Below, in pieces: positions 1 to 8,637 of a stretch of 64,000 bases of DNA. The notes under the pieces were generated by a model. It ran no database searches and was not told where the DNA came from. It saw only the letters and a list, made by a program, of their open reading frames with translations. The stretch spans positions 62,001-126,000 of the forward strand of contig JALCDB010000001.1 of NCBI GenBank assembly GCA_022641095.1, written 5' to 3'. Source of the stretch: Bacilli bacterium. Its GTDB lineage: Bacteria > Bacillota_I > Bacilli_A > RFN20 > CAG-826. Made by a program: the position numbers and the translations under genes. Numbering within the stretch: position 1 is the first letter of the stretch; every line of letters starts with the position of its first letter.

Positions 1-506
1 CTGCATATTGCCTTGTTTAAGTAAGAATCGTTTTTTGTCCATGTCGATGGAATTATTAAGACCAATTCTCCATCACTTTTCAAAAGTGAGAGAGATTTAA
101 TAACAAAGTATGAATATAAATTAGCTTTTCTAGGAAGCGAGGAATATATTTTCTTTGACCTTAACATTTCCTTTGTAATTCCGTATTGTTTGAGACCGTT
201 TATCTCTTCTTGCCTAACATATGGAGGATTCATTATTATTCCGTCAAACAATAAACCAGAATAATTTAAAAAATCACAATTTATCTTTTTGAAACCAAAT
301 GGAGCATCGAACGAATCAAATAATTTTTTATCTAGTTCAATAGCGGTTACATTTGAAAAGCCCTTATCTTTTAAAGAATTAACGAACACACCTTCTCCAA
401 AGCAAGGATCTAAAATATTGGCTTTTTTTCCCATATCAAAAAGACCAACCATGAAATCAGAAATTATTTTTGGTGTAAAAACTTGCCCTAAATTAATCCT
501 GCCCAT
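1..506 (-). CDS. N6-adenine DNA methyltransferase, partial (cut by window edge)
   Basis: I translated the minus strand from the ATG at 506; the frame stays open to base 1, so the C-terminus lies outside the window and the ORF track omits it. The start has a good Shine-Dalgarno (GGAGTGA, about 8 nt upstream). The N-terminus reads MGRINLGQVFTPKIISDFM, followed by the SAM-binding motif DPCFGEGVF and the catalytic motif NPPYVRQ. These are hallmarks of gamma-class (Eco57I/TaqI-like) N6-adenine methyltransferases, which transfer a methyl group from SAM to adenine in a DNA target. It overlaps the end of a small HTH gene, an arrangement seen in controller-regulated restriction-modification systems. 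Whether it is a type IIG fusion or a separate methyltransferase cannot be seen here. Confidence 0.85.
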   Translation of the reverse strand, partial: MGRINLGQVFTPKIISDFMVGLFDMGKKANILDPCFGEGVFVNSLKDKGFSNVTAIELDKKLFDSFDAPFGFKKINCDFLNYSGLLFDGIIMNPPYVRQEEINGLKQYGITKEMLRSKKIYSSLPRKANLYSYFVIKSLSLLKSDGELVLIIPSTWTKNDSYLNKAIC

Positions 507-690
507 CGACAATCACTCCGTTTTCTTTGCATAAAGCAACAATTCTTCTTTTGACTTTAGTGGTCGGATTACAGTGTCCATTTTCCCAACGATTTATCGA
601 AATATAGGAGACTCCTAAAGTTTGAGCAAGTTCAGTTTGAGTGAGAATCAGTTTCTCTCTTAATTTTTTAATTAAAATCTGATAATTCAT
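493..690 (-). CDS. Small XRE-family HTH regulator, possible R-M controller
   Basis: A 65-residue protein that is almost entirely a Cro/cI-type helix-turn-helix (LTQTELAQTLGVSYISINRWENG). Its end overlaps the start of the adenine methyltransferase by 14 nt, so the two are probably co-translated. Small HTH proteins directly before a methyltransferase often act as controller (C) proteins that delay restriction until the host DNA is methylated; that role is inferred. The upstream spacer holds a TATACT -10-like box and a GAGGATAAAG ribosome site. Confidence 0.75.
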   Translation of the reverse strand: MNYQILIKKLREKLILTQTELAQTLGVSYISINRWENGHCNPTTKVKRRIVALCKENGVIVDGQD

Positions 691-770
691 AATTCTTTAT
701 CCTCTTGATGCCTGACAAATAAATCCAAATAAAGTATATCATTTTTGTTTCACTTTTTATTAGAAAAAGT

Positions 771-1997
771 TTATCTTTTTGGCAATTCCTCCAATATTTT
801 ATAAAGGCAATTAACAACTATAGAGTTTCCAGCCATTTTATAAAGTTGAGTTTCAGATAAATTGCTATCCATTATGCAGTTTATTCTTTCATCACTCCAG
901 CCCATAAGTCGCCAACACTCTCTTGGTGTTAGTCTTCTAACGGAAATGAGATCATTTGGATCATTAACCACTACTCCCACATCATAGGTTGAACATTTAA
1001 GAGTGGGAATCATCCCTTTTTGAACCACACCACGCTTAGACTTGCATCGGTTGGTGTAGATTCCATCTCCCACTTCAGCTGCGACATAGCCATCTCTTGT
1101 GGCTTGAGGAACGATGACAACATTGTCCTTCTGCACCGTGGTTATGGTGTTGCATAGCCCTTGCTTATTTATTTCGAGTTTTTGCTCGTACTTATTATCT
1201 TCGTTTTTCCTTCCTCTTAATGCTCCAATAGCAGGAACCATGATGAAATTATCGGTTGCCCTACTTCCTGGACAAGTCGAAATGGTATAAGCATAGGCAC
1301 TTTTCTCGGTCAATAAGCGAAATCTCACGCCACGGACAAAGCCGTTACGATCTTTCATTGAGGCAAAGCATTTGATGAGCCTATCGCTAAGGAAATACTT
1401 CTCGTCAACGTTAGGTTCAAGCAAATCGCTAAGGGTAACTTTCAGCTCTTCCTTTTTTGGGAAGACAAAGTCTTTATCACAATCGAGAATGGAAATCATG
1501 AAGGTTCTTTCCCTATTTTGTGGAACTCCATAGTCTTTAGCGTTTAGAACCTTCCAGAACGACTTATAGCCAAGGGATGATAAATAATCCACCCACACTT
1601 GAAAAAGGGGCATAAACTTCTTGGAAACGATGTTCTTGACGTTTTCAAGGAGCAGATACTTGGGTAGTTCGTTAACTGATGCACTTTGTTTGAGGAGTCG
1701 TTGAACTTCCCAAAGAAGAGAACTTCCAGTTCCACTATCCTTTTCAAAACCCTTCATAGAACCAGCAAGCGAGATATCAGTACACGGAAATGAATAAGTC
1801 CATAAGTCCGCTTTAGGAAGAAAATGAATGTTCCTAATGTCTCCGAGATTGTTTACTGGTCCATGAAGAAGTTCATACGCTTTGATAGCGTATTTATCGA
1901 TTTCACTTATGGCCACCACTTCATGCTCAATATTAGCTTCTTTCAAAGCCTCGGCTTGAGCTCCGATTCCTGCAAATAACTCAATGACTCTTATCAT
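771..1997 (-). CDS. DNA cytosine-5 methyltransferase
   Basis: A 408-residue C5-cytosine methyltransferase with the family motifs in order: motif I ELFAGIGAQ at the N-terminus, motif IV FPCTDIS with the catalytic cysteine, motif VI ENV, motif VIII QNRERTFMI, a variable target-recognition region, then RRLTPRECWRLMGW and the C-terminal MAGNSIVV. It methylates cytosine in duplex DNA using SAM. No cognate restriction enzyme is visible beside it. It sits in a minus-strand run with phage-like genes, so an orphan phage or island methyltransferase protecting the element is likely. Target specificity cannot be read from sequence. Confidence 0.93.
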   Translation of the reverse strand: MIRVIELFAGIGAQAEALKEANIEHEVVAISEIDKYAIKAYELLHGPVNNLGDIRNIHFLPKADLWTYSFPCTDISLAGSMKGFEKDSGTGSSLLWEVQRLLKQSASVNELPKYLLLENVKNIVSKKFMPLFQVWVDYLSSLGYKSFWKVLNAKDYGVPQNRERTFMISILDCDKDFVFPKKEELKVTLSDLLEPNVDEKYFLSDRLIKCFASMKDRNGFVRGVRFRLLTEKSAYAYTISTCPGSRATDNFIMVPAIGALRGRKNEDNKYEQKLEINKQGLCNTITTVQKDNVVIVPQATRDGYVAAEVGDGIYTNRCKSKRGVVQKGMIPTLKCSTYDVGVVVNDPNDLISVRRLTPRECWRLMGWSDERINCIMDSNLSETQLYKMAGNSIVVNCLYKILEELPKR

Positions 1998-2049
1998 ATC
2001 GTTGACTCCTCACTTTTCTTTCGTGGAGTACTCGCTTCAGGTCAACGAT

Positions 2050-2460
2050 TTATTGGTTCATCCATTTGCGAATTATGATGTTCTTTATCTCATAAACTCT
2101 CGTCCTTGATACTTTCATTTGCTTGGCTAGTTCCGTGCCACTACAGCTGTTCATCACCAGTTGATTCATCACGATTCTTTCTTGTTCAGACAAGGTGACG
2201 ACAAACTTATCCAAAGGCACTAGTTTTACTTCCAGTTCCTTGATTTTCTTTTCCGTTTCCATCATCTTGTCGAGCCATATGACATTGGGGTTGTGATAAG
2301 GGTCGCTTTGCGTATGTGGTCGTTCGCCATAGACAATTCCTGGAATCGACATAAAACGTTCGTAGTAACGAGCGTAGTCATCTTCAAGTCGAGCAATCTC
2401 GTGGAGCGTTTTCTTGGTCTCACGGATCATCTCGTTGAACTCACTATTGATGGTGACCAT
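2050..2460 (-). CDS. Phage-type sigma-like HTH regulator
   Basis: A 136-residue protein with a charged, helical N-terminal half and a C-terminal sigma-70 region-4-like HTH (LSEQERIVMNQLVM...GTELAKQMKVSRTRVYEIKN). It resembles ArpU/DUF1492-type late-gene regulators of Gram-positive prophages. It overlaps the end of the preceding gene by 17 nt and precedes the cytosine methyltransferase. Its proposed role, activating downstream island genes, is inferred from family resemblance. Confidence 0.6.
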   Translation of the reverse strand: MVTINSEFNEMIRETKKTLHEIARLEDDYARYYERFMSIPGIVYGERPHTQSDPYHNPNVIWLDKMMETEKKIKELEVKLVPLDKFVVTLSEQERIVMNQLVMNSCSGTELAKQMKVSRTRVYEIKNIIIRKWMNQ

Positions 2461-3373
2461 CTTCGTACTCCTTTAGGAACTTGAGCCACTCCTCCGATTC
2501 CTTGGCTCGTTCATCTTCTCTTGAAAGCCAGTCGATGTTGTTGATAAGGGCTTGTTTGATAAAGCAGAACTTATCGTCAATCGGATTGCTTGGATGCTTG
2601 AGGTAGTTTGAAACATACCGAACCGCTCGGATGATGTCGTCAAATTCGTAATGTGGCGTAAAACTGGCAAAAAGGGCAGGATACTTACCTAAGTCCTCGT
2701 CATAGAGGGACACCGTGCCATTATGGATGAGCAGTTTTGTGAAATAGTCGACTTCAAAGGGCAATTCCTCAATTGCTTTATCAAATTTATCTTCTTCATC
2801 TTGTTTATCGACTTCCCTTTGACTTTTACTTTTACTTTCTCTTTTACTTTTACTTTGTGAATTATTGTCGGTATTAATGTCACTTGAACTGGGGTTATTG
2901 TCGACAATAATGGCATTTTTGCTGACACTTTCCACCTTTGCGGAGCAAGTTAAAAAGGTCGAGAGTTCGACTTTGTCTTTTTCCGAGAGAAGACAATACT
3001 CATCCACTTTAGCATTGCTTCTTCGCTTGGTTGAAAGGATGTATTGCTTTTGAATCGCCTTCGAAGTGATGATTCCTTTCTCAGCTAGACTTTTGTCAAT
3101 CAAATCAAGTTCACTAAAAAGGGTCAATATCGTAAGCACATCGTCTTTGCTCACCCATTTGTCGCTACGAAAATCATCGACAATATTATCTGCCAAATCT
3201 TCGAGCGAAATCTTCAAATAATAACCTTCCCTGTACACGTTAAAGAGCACTTCAAAATAAATCATCAAGCCAGTAGGACCGTATTTCCTACGGAGCTTTA
3301 CGATTTTCTTGTCGCTCATGAAATTCGTTTGTACAGGAAAATAAGGCAAGCCACTTTTATAAGGTCTAGCCAT
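2444..3373 (-). CDS. Replication-module protein with Lin1244/Lin1753-like N-terminus
   Basis: A 309-residue protein. The N-terminus (LPYFPVQTNFMSDKKIVKLRRKYGPTGLMIYFEVL) matches the Lin1244/Lin1753-like domain found in replication proteins of Gram-positive phages and integrative elements. A low-complexity Ser/Lys/Asp linker (about residues 170-200) follows, then a DnaD-like helical C-terminus. It probably helps initiate element replication or recruits the helicase. It is in the same minus-strand operon as the excisionase-like and sigma-like genes. The function is family inference. Confidence 0.6.
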   Translation of the reverse strand: MARPYKSGLPYFPVQTNFMSDKKIVKLRRKYGPTGLMIYFEVLFNVYREGYYLKISLEDLADNIVDDFRSDKWVSKDDVLTILTLFSELDLIDKSLAEKGIITSKAIQKQYILSTKRRSNAKVDEYCLLSEKDKVELSTFLTCSAKVESVSKNAIIVDNNPSSSDINTDNNSQSKSKRESKSKSQREVDKQDEEDKFDKAIEELPFEVDYFTKLLIHNGTVSLYDEDLGKYPALFASFTPHYEFDDIIRAVRYVSNYLKHPSNPIDDKFCFIKQALINNIDWLSREDERAKESEEWLKFLKEYEDGHHQ

Positions 3374-3490
3374 CTAAAATCCTCCTATCTTTTTGAATGT
3401 CTACCAAAGACCATAGAGTGCCATTTAAGGCATAGCCTAGGTAATTGAAAGCACCGCTCACGCCAACGCTCACTGGAATTAGCGTTGAGT

Positions 3491-3697
3491 TTATTTCTCT
3501 TTGGTTAAGCATTCTTGTTGCCTGATAAATTCATCGTAGGCAGCTTCTTTGATTCGCCACTCGTTGCCAATCTTAAAGCCACGTAGTTTTCCCTTTTTGA
3601 TAAGAGCCACTACGGTTCTTCGTTTGACTTGCAATAAGTCTGCTAAATCACTGATGGTATAAGTTCCATCACGACTTTTTGAGTCCTCCATTTTCAT
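3491..3697 (-). CDS. Excisionase-family DNA-binding protein
   Basis: A 68-residue protein with a winged-helix/MerR-like fold signature typical of excisionases (TYTISDLADLLQVKRRTVVALIKKGKLRGFKIGNEWRI). I chose the ATG at 3697 because AAAGGAG lies 6 nt upstream; the ORF track starts one codon earlier at a GTG. It overlaps the end of the antirepressor gene and lies just past the tyrosine integrase, so a directionality-factor role for that integrase is plausible. Confidence 0.7.
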   Translation of the reverse strand: MKMEDSKSRDGTYTISDLADLLQVKRRTVVALIKKGKLRGFKIGNEWRIKEAAYDEFIRQQECLTKEK

Positions 3698-4427
3698 CAC
3701 TTTCTCCTTTAAATTCGTTTAGGATTCTTTCGATGAATGAGATACCGCTCTTATAGACGAATGTATGTTTTGAAATGATGACTTTTCCTTTTTCGATAGC
3801 CTTGGCCTCCACCACTCTAAAGAAGTGCTTGTCGCAGTATTCTTGCTTGGCGATGTTGTCGTCCCCTAGCACACCTTTGAGTCGTAGGATCTTGAGCAGT
3901 CTGGTATTTTTAATACCATCGATTCGTAAAAGTTCGTGAACGATGTCGATGTCCACGCAGTTGCGAGAGCCAAACAAAATGTCCATTGAAGAAATCTTCG
4001 GTTCGTTGATTCTCTTTTCACTTTCCAAAACGGATACTCGAATTCCGATATTCTCGTATTCATCCAGAAGTTTGATTGCAATGTCAGGGTCTTTTAAGTC
4101 CTCGACACTATACTTCACATAAAGTTTTGCTTGTGGCAGAATCAAGCGAAAAATCCAATCGTTAACATCATCGGCTTCCTTCCTTGTTGACTGGAAGATA
4201 ACCGTTGAAACATTATCAGCTGTAATGAAGAGTTTTCTTTTTACTTTCCCTTCACTATCGGTCACGTCCGCTAACTTAACTCCGCCTTGATTCAACTTCT
4301 CACGGCATTTAGGAACGCTCCTAATTTTGAGAATCTTGCATAAGTCCTCCAGACAAAAGCAAGGTTCATCATCGATGAGCGACACTCGGATTGTTCCAAA
4401 GTCCGCTCTTGTAAATTCTTTAATCAT
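3669..4427 (-). CDS. Bro-N domain phage antirepressor
   Basis: A 252-residue protein. The N-terminal half is a Bro-N domain (FGTIRVSLIDDEPCFCLEDLCKILKI...ITADNVSTVIFQSTRKEADDVNDWIFRLILP) and the C-terminal half resembles antirepressor C-terminal domains. Such proteins antagonise the prophage repressor on induction. The start at 4427 is preferred: it has an AAAGGCG site and begins just after the integrase stop, whereas the longer ORF would overlap the integrase. It sits between integrase and excisionase, a classic lysogeny-control layout. Confidence 0.8.
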   Translation of the reverse strand: MIKEFTRADFGTIRVSLIDDEPCFCLEDLCKILKIRSVPKCREKLNQGGVKLADVTDSEGKVKRKLFITADNVSTVIFQSTRKEADDVNDWIFRLILPQAKLYVKYSVEDLKDPDIAIKLLDEYENIGIRVSVLESEKRINEPKISSMDILFGSRNCVDIDIVHELLRIDGIKNTRLLKILRLKGVLGDDNIAKQEYCDKHFFRVVEAKAIEKGKVIISKHTFVYKSGISFIERILNEFKGESDENGGLKKS

Positions 4428-4431
4428 AAAC

Positions 4432-5376
4432 TCACGCCTTTCCTTTTTGATTTTTTGAATCGTTAAAAAGTAGGTCGCCAAGTTCGTTTTCTATTGTGGA
4501 GTTCTCTCTTTGGAGGGAATGCATATATCTTTCCGTAGTCTTTGGATCCTTGTGGCGGAGGAAATACTGGATGTCAGTTGTATCCTTATGAAGAATGTTC
4601 GTGGCAAAAGTAGCAGCTGTGTGCCTTAAACTATGTGCCGAGTAACGCTCATCATCGATTCCGATTTGCCTCAAGAGGTCTTTAACCACGGTGCGGATTG
4701 TATAAGTCGATATCCTTCTATTTTCGTCCGTGACGTTTCGCCCATGATGAATAAAAAGCGGTTCATAATCATCGCTTCTTTCCATAAGGTAATTCGTCAA
4801 GGCTTCATAGATATGATCTGAGAGTTTAACAAAGTCATCCTTCTCGGCGTGACCCTTGCCCTGGATATAAAGACGAATCATCTCATCGTTTTTGGAGATG
4901 TCTTTGACATCTGCTCTTTCAACTTCGATGGTTCTAAGTCCAGTTCCGAGTAGGAGCACCACTAACGCATAATTTCTTATGTCCTCAATGGTGTGTTTAG
5001 GTCGAGTCGCTAGCCTTTTGGCTCTTGAGATGAGTGCCCTGGCTTGTTTCAAAGTCAAAGGCTGACGCTTAAAAACTGGTTGAATGGTACTGCATTGTAT
5101 CTTTAAAACGATGTTTATACCTTTTCCAGTCGCTTGCAAATCCTCATAAAAGCCACGAAGACAAATGATGTACTTTTGCACTGAAGCTGGAGACATTCGC
5201 TTTTCAAGGGACTCTTTGTAATCAACTATCGTTTGACGTGTAGGTGAGTCAGTGATATTTGAAACATAGTGAAAATAGTCCATTAAGATTTTTTTATAAT
5301 CTTGTTTAGTTTTAGGCCTACGAGTGAGGCCATCGATATATTCCTCGATCAGTTTTAATAAATTATCTTGTTCCAC
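4432..5376 (-). CDS. Tyrosine recombinase / integrase
   Basis: A 314-residue phage-type integrase. It has an N-terminal SAM-like core-binding domain (about residues 1-100) and a C-terminal catalytic domain with LLGTGLRTIEVERA (first Arg), HSLRHTAATFATN (H-x-x-R) and the terminal LRHKDPKTTERYMHS containing the nucleophilic tyrosine. It catalyses site-specific strand exchange at att sites. No N-terminal arm-binding domain is obvious. It appears intact and probably drove integration of the left part of this island, although two serine recombinases lie only a few kb away. Confidence 0.93.
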   Translation of the reverse strand: MEQDNLLKLIEEYIDGLTRRPKTKQDYKKILMDYFHYVSNITDSPTRQTIVDYKESLEKRMSPASVQKYIICLRGFYEDLQATGKGINIVLKIQCSTIQPVFKRQPLTLKQARALISRAKRLATRPKHTIEDIRNYALVVLLLGTGLRTIEVERADVKDISKNDEMIRLYIQGKGHAEKDDFVKLSDHIYEALTNYLMERSDDYEPLFIHHGRNVTDENRRISTYTIRTVVKDLLRQIGIDDERYSAHSLRHTAATFATNILHKDTTDIQYFLRHKDPKTTERYMHSLQRENSTIENELGDLLFNDSKNQKGKA

Positions 5377-5494
5377 TCTTTTTTAAAGCGTTTGAAAAAA
5401 CAAGTTGATAATTCGACACTTTTATTGATTTAATCTAGTTGGTAGCGAGGTTGATTTGTTACCAGCTAGATGATGGACAAAAATGTTTCGTCAT

Positions 5495-5773
5495 CTAGTT
5501 TTTTTGAACACCTTTTAACTCCTTATACATTTCTACGTGCTTGGTTTCTGCTTCTAATAACTCCGTTGCATCAAAGCCGAGGTTGTTTACCATTTTCAGC
5601 AATAACGCAGCTCGCATTTGATTCCCACGAGTGCCATTTAAGATGAAATAGTAATATCGTTTTGTGATATCCAACCTTCGAGCCATTTCTTCAGCTGAAA
5701 AGCCAAGTTGCACTTGCTTATCAAAAAGATATTGTCGTTGCTCTGGGTTAGTAGACTTCTTACTATCGCCCAT
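5495..5773 (-). CDS. Small HTH repressor-like protein
   Basis: A 92-residue Cro/cI-like HTH protein (FSAEEMARRLDITKRYYYFILNGTRGNQMRAALLLKMVNNLGF). It is divergent from a second regulator at 5998. The start has an AAAGGGGG-type ribosome site. Its promoter region contains a long interrupted inverted repeat that could be its own operator. It may control the integrase/antirepressor operon downstream. Confidence 0.65.
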   Translation of the reverse strand: MGDSKKSTNPEQRQYLFDKQVQLGFSAEEMARRLDITKRYYYFILNGTRGNQMRAALLLKMVNNLGFDATELLEAETKHVEMYKELKGVQKN

Positions 5774-5800
5774 GATATAAATCCCCCTTTCTACCGTGGA

Positions 5801-5851
5801 AACTAATGGTAATCAAAGTATATAAAACCCAACAATTACCAAAAATTAGTT
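5801..5851 (-). promoter_or_regulatory. Promoter with flanking inverted-repeat operator
   Basis: AACTAAtGGTAAT at 5801-5813 and ATTACCaaaaaTTAGTT at 5835-5851 form an interrupted inverted repeat. Between the arms, read on the minus strand, is a TATACT -10 box for the 5773 gene. A dyad around a -10 element is the usual layout of a repressor site. Assigning it to the 5495 or the 5998 regulator is inference. Confidence 0.5.
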
Positions 5852-5997
5852 GGGGAATTATTTATGAAAAAGCAACAAAGTGAGTTGTCGCTCATAAGGT
5901 ATTATCTTACTTTTTTATAATTTTGTAGAGCGATGCACTTTGCAAATACCACATTTGTTGTGCTATTATTTACTCTAAGAAACAAGGAGATAAATAT

Positions 5998-6594
5998 ATG
6001 TCAGATAACTTAGTTGATGCTCTCTCTTCTTTATACATAGGCGAGAACCTAAAGACCCTTAGAACGGAGAGAAACCTTTCCACCACTGATGTCGCCAAGA
6101 TTATCGATAAGTCACGCCAAGGATATGTCAATTATGAAAACGGATCACGTGAGATCTCCATCAAAGACCTTGTCACTTTATCCAAGTTCTATAACCTTTC
6201 CATCGATGAGATAGTTAGGAATCCATACAACCTCACAAGCAAGAACATCCTTTCTTATCGTGCCTATGAATATGACGATGAGAATAATCTCGTGGGTGCA
6301 CCTTTCATTAGAATCGATAACGCCAATGCCGACATCATTGCCGTGCGTTTGTCCGAGACCGAGATTAAGTTCTTCTGGAGAACTCAGGTGTTAAACGAAG
6401 GCAAAGAAATGCTCTTCACTTATAAAGACATGCCATTCATTTCAAAGGTTTATAAGGAACGTGATGGTTCATTGCTATTCTTCCTCCGTGATAACCCATT
6501 CCGTGTACCACCTAAACTAAAAGGTGAGGTTGTTTTCATCGGTGTCCACTTTGCAAATCTCGAAAAAGATTACAAAGTAAAAGGGTTCTTTTGA
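5998..6594 (+). CDS. XRE-family transcriptional regulator (cI/ImmR-like)
   Basis: A 198-residue protein with an N-terminal HTH (IGENLKTLRTERNLSTTDVAKIIDKSRQGYVNYENGSREISIKDLVTLSKFYNLSIDEI) and a C-terminal domain of unknown type rich in beta strand. It has AAGGAG before the ATG and a promoter TTGCAA-18-TATTAT immediately upstream. It is divergent from the 5773 gene, forming a switch-like pair as in temperate elements. No LexA-type Ser-Lys protease motif is evident, so induction may instead work through the antirepressor. That is inference. Confidence 0.75.
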   Translation: MSDNLVDALSSLYIGENLKTLRTERNLSTTDVAKIIDKSRQGYVNYENGSREISIKDLVTLSKFYNLSIDEIVRNPYNLTSKNILSYRAYEYDDENNLVGAPFIRIDNANADIIAVRLSETEIKFFWRTQVLNEGKEMLFTYKDMPFISKVYKERDGSLLFFLRDNPFRVPPKLKGEVVFIGVHFANLEKDYKVKGFF

Positions 6595-6698
6595 TACGAA
6601 ATGAACTATCAGTACATTTACAAATAAACAAAGAAAAAGATACAATACGATAAGGTGAGTTAGTGTCAGTACGAAACTACGTGAAGTAGTCCTAAAAG

Positions 6699-6729
6699 CA
6701 CAAGATCCAATTGGATCTTTTTTTGTGCA
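6699..6729 (+). terminator. Rho-independent terminator after the XRE regulator
   Basis: The palindrome AAGATCCAATTGGATCTT (6702-6719) is nested in outer GCACAA/TTGTGC arms and contains a run of T residues. It lies about 100 bp past the stop of the regulator gene. Confidence 0.8.
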
Positions 6730-6741
6730 TGAAAGGACAAA

Positions 6742-6882
6742 ATGGAAGATAAAGAAATAACAATTTATGAAATTGAAAAACATAAATTAGACCAACTAAA
6801 AAAGAAGGGTTTGATAACCCTAGAAGACTGGTATAAAGCATTACTTATTTTAAGGAAAAAGTATGGACTGCCAGTAGTTTAA
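6742..6882 (+). CDS. 46-aa SHOCT-like small protein before the recombinases
   Basis: Too short for the ORF track. ATG at 6742 is preceded by GAAAGGA and stops at TAA 6880-6882. The product reads MEDKEITIYEIEKHKLDQLKKKGLITLEDWYKALLILRKKYGLPVV (shown here only as a short peptide; 46 residues). The LxQLKKxGLITxEDWYKALxxLRKKYG segment resembles SHOCT short-helix domains. It lies 80 bp upstream of the first serine recombinase in the same direction and may be an accessory or directionality factor; that role is a guess. Confidence 0.6.
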   Translation: MEDKEITIYEIEKHKLDQLKKKGLITLEDWYKALLILRKKYGLPVV

Positions 6883-6962
6883 TGATGGGTATCATATGCG
6901 TTTAATTAACTTGATAATATCACTTTGTTAAGTGATATATGTAAGCAAGAAAGGAGTAATTT

Positions 6963-8636
6963 ATGGAAACAAAAATTCAAGAAATTTTACAAGAACCAGT
7001 GATGCCAAAAGTCTTGAAGGTTGCTGCTTATGCTCGAGTGTCGACTAGCGAAGAAGACCAGCAACATTCATACCAATCACAAGTCACGGAATACACCGAG
7101 CGAATTAAAGCTAATCCCAATTGGTCATTCGCTGGTCTCTATGGCGATGAAGGAATTAGTGGCACTTCCTTAAAGCGAAGAGTCCAATTCAACAAGATGA
7201 TCCAAGAAGCTAGAAACGGCAACATCGACTTAATCATCACTAAGTCCATATCTCGTTTTGGAAGAAACACTATTGATGTTTTGAAAATTGTCCAAGAAAT
7301 GAGAGAAAGAAAAGTCGAGATTTATTTCGAGAAAGAGCAAATCTACGCTTCTGACACCAAAGTAGATGTTCTACTCACAATGCTCTCCTCATTTTCTCAA
7401 GAGGAATCAAGGAGCATAAGCGAAAACGTTAAATGGGGAATAAGAAAAAGAATGAAACGAGGTGAATACGCTAGTAATATTTCAAACATTCTCGGTTATT
7501 CAAGGAGTAAGGATGGAACGGTTGAAATTGACGAGGAAAATGCCAATACAGTACGAATCATCTTTAACCTTTTCTTGGCTGGATATTCCTACCGAGACAT
7601 TATCGATTATTTAAAAGAAAGGAACATCAAGACGGCCAGCGGAAAAGAAAAGTGGTCAGTTTCCACTATTTCAATGATGCTTTCAAACGAAAAATACTGT
7701 GGCGATTTATTGTTTCAAAAAACAATGATTGTAAACTTCTTATCGCATAAAAGCGTGAAAAATAATGGTGAATTGCCTAAATATTTGATAAAAGACCACC
7801 ATGAACCAATCATTAGTAGAGACAAATTCAATCTTGTTCAGTTGATGATGAAAAATATCAAAGGTGACAAGAGAATGGGCAATCGCCACTACCCTCTTAG
7901 TGGACTTTTAGTTTGTGCCGATTGCAGGAGGTCAATGCTTATGGTGACTTGTCATCCAGGAAAGCAATACTCATGGAAAGTCTTCTCTTGCAAAGCAAAA
8001 AGAAACACTAGTGAATCCACAACTTGCACTTGCCACAATAAGCCAATAAAGGCAGTTGAGTTTGAAAAGGAAATCACTAATATTCTTGTCAAGTACATCA
8101 ATCTTCAAGGCTATTCGGTTTCTGGGCTACTTGAAACCATCAACCAAGCTAAAGCAGATAGCGAGGACACCGTCCTTAAGATTGAGTCATTAAAAGCAAA
8201 AATACTGCATCTTCAAGAGGAAGTAAAAAGAATTGTACGATTAAAGATATCAACCAATGATTCCTTTAATTCATCGCTCTATGAAGAGCAATTCAACAAA
8301 ACGAAAATGGAACTTACCGAGAAACAAAAACAGCTGGAAGATTGTGAAACTAAATGCCTAGAAAATATGCAACGTTCTATCGATTCCACCGCTATTGAAT
8401 CTTTTCTAAACTCAGATGACAAGATTCTAAGCGACAAGGTTATCGATTCTTATGTCAGAAAGATTGTGAGGATATCAGAACAAGAATTCATCGTTGTTTT
8501 AGGAAAAGGATTCTTAACTAACGAGCAAGCAATAGATAACTTGCCAAGAATTCAAAGCAAGAAACCTTTATTCATAACCAAATGCGAAAACAATGGCTTG
8601 AACCTTATTATCAAAGCCATAGAACTGGAGGGCTAG
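6963..8636 (+). CDS. Large serine recombinase 1
   Basis: A 557-residue large serine recombinase. The N-terminal resolvase catalytic domain (about 18-160) has the nucleophile motif AAYARVSTS and the IITKSISRFGRNT segment. The recombinase domain and a zinc ribbon (LVCADCRRSM...CKAKR...TCTCH) follow, then a C-terminal coiled coil (about 400-470). It integrates or excises DNA at att sites without host factors. It has AAAGGAG before the start. The next recombinase begins two bases after its stop, so the pair is co-expressed and may act together. Confidence 0.94.
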   Translation: METKIQEILQEPVMPKVLKVAAYARVSTSEEDQQHSYQSQVTEYTERIKANPNWSFAGLYGDEGISGTSLKRRVQFNKMIQEARNGNIDLIITKSISRFGRNTIDVLKIVQEMRERKVEIYFEKEQIYASDTKVDVLLTMLSSFSQEESRSISENVKWGIRKRMKRGEYASNISNILGYSRSKDGTVEIDEENANTVRIIFNLFLAGYSYRDIIDYLKERNIKTASGKEKWSVSTISMMLSNEKYCGDLLFQKTMIVNFLSHKSVKNNGELPKYLIKDHHEPIISRDKFNLVQLMMKNIKGDKRMGNRHYPLSGLLVCADCRRSMLMVTCHPGKQYSWKVFSCKAKRNTSESTTCTCHNKPIKAVEFEKEITNILVKYINLQGYSVSGLLETINQAKADSEDTVLKIESLKAKILHLQEEVKRIVRLKISTNDSFNSSLYEEQFNKTKMELTEKQKQLEDCETKCLENMQRSIDSTAIESFLNSDDKILSDKVIDSYVRKIVRISEQEFIVVLGKGFLTNEQAIDNLPRIQSKKPLFITKCENNGLNLIIKAIELEG

Positions 8637-8637
8637 T

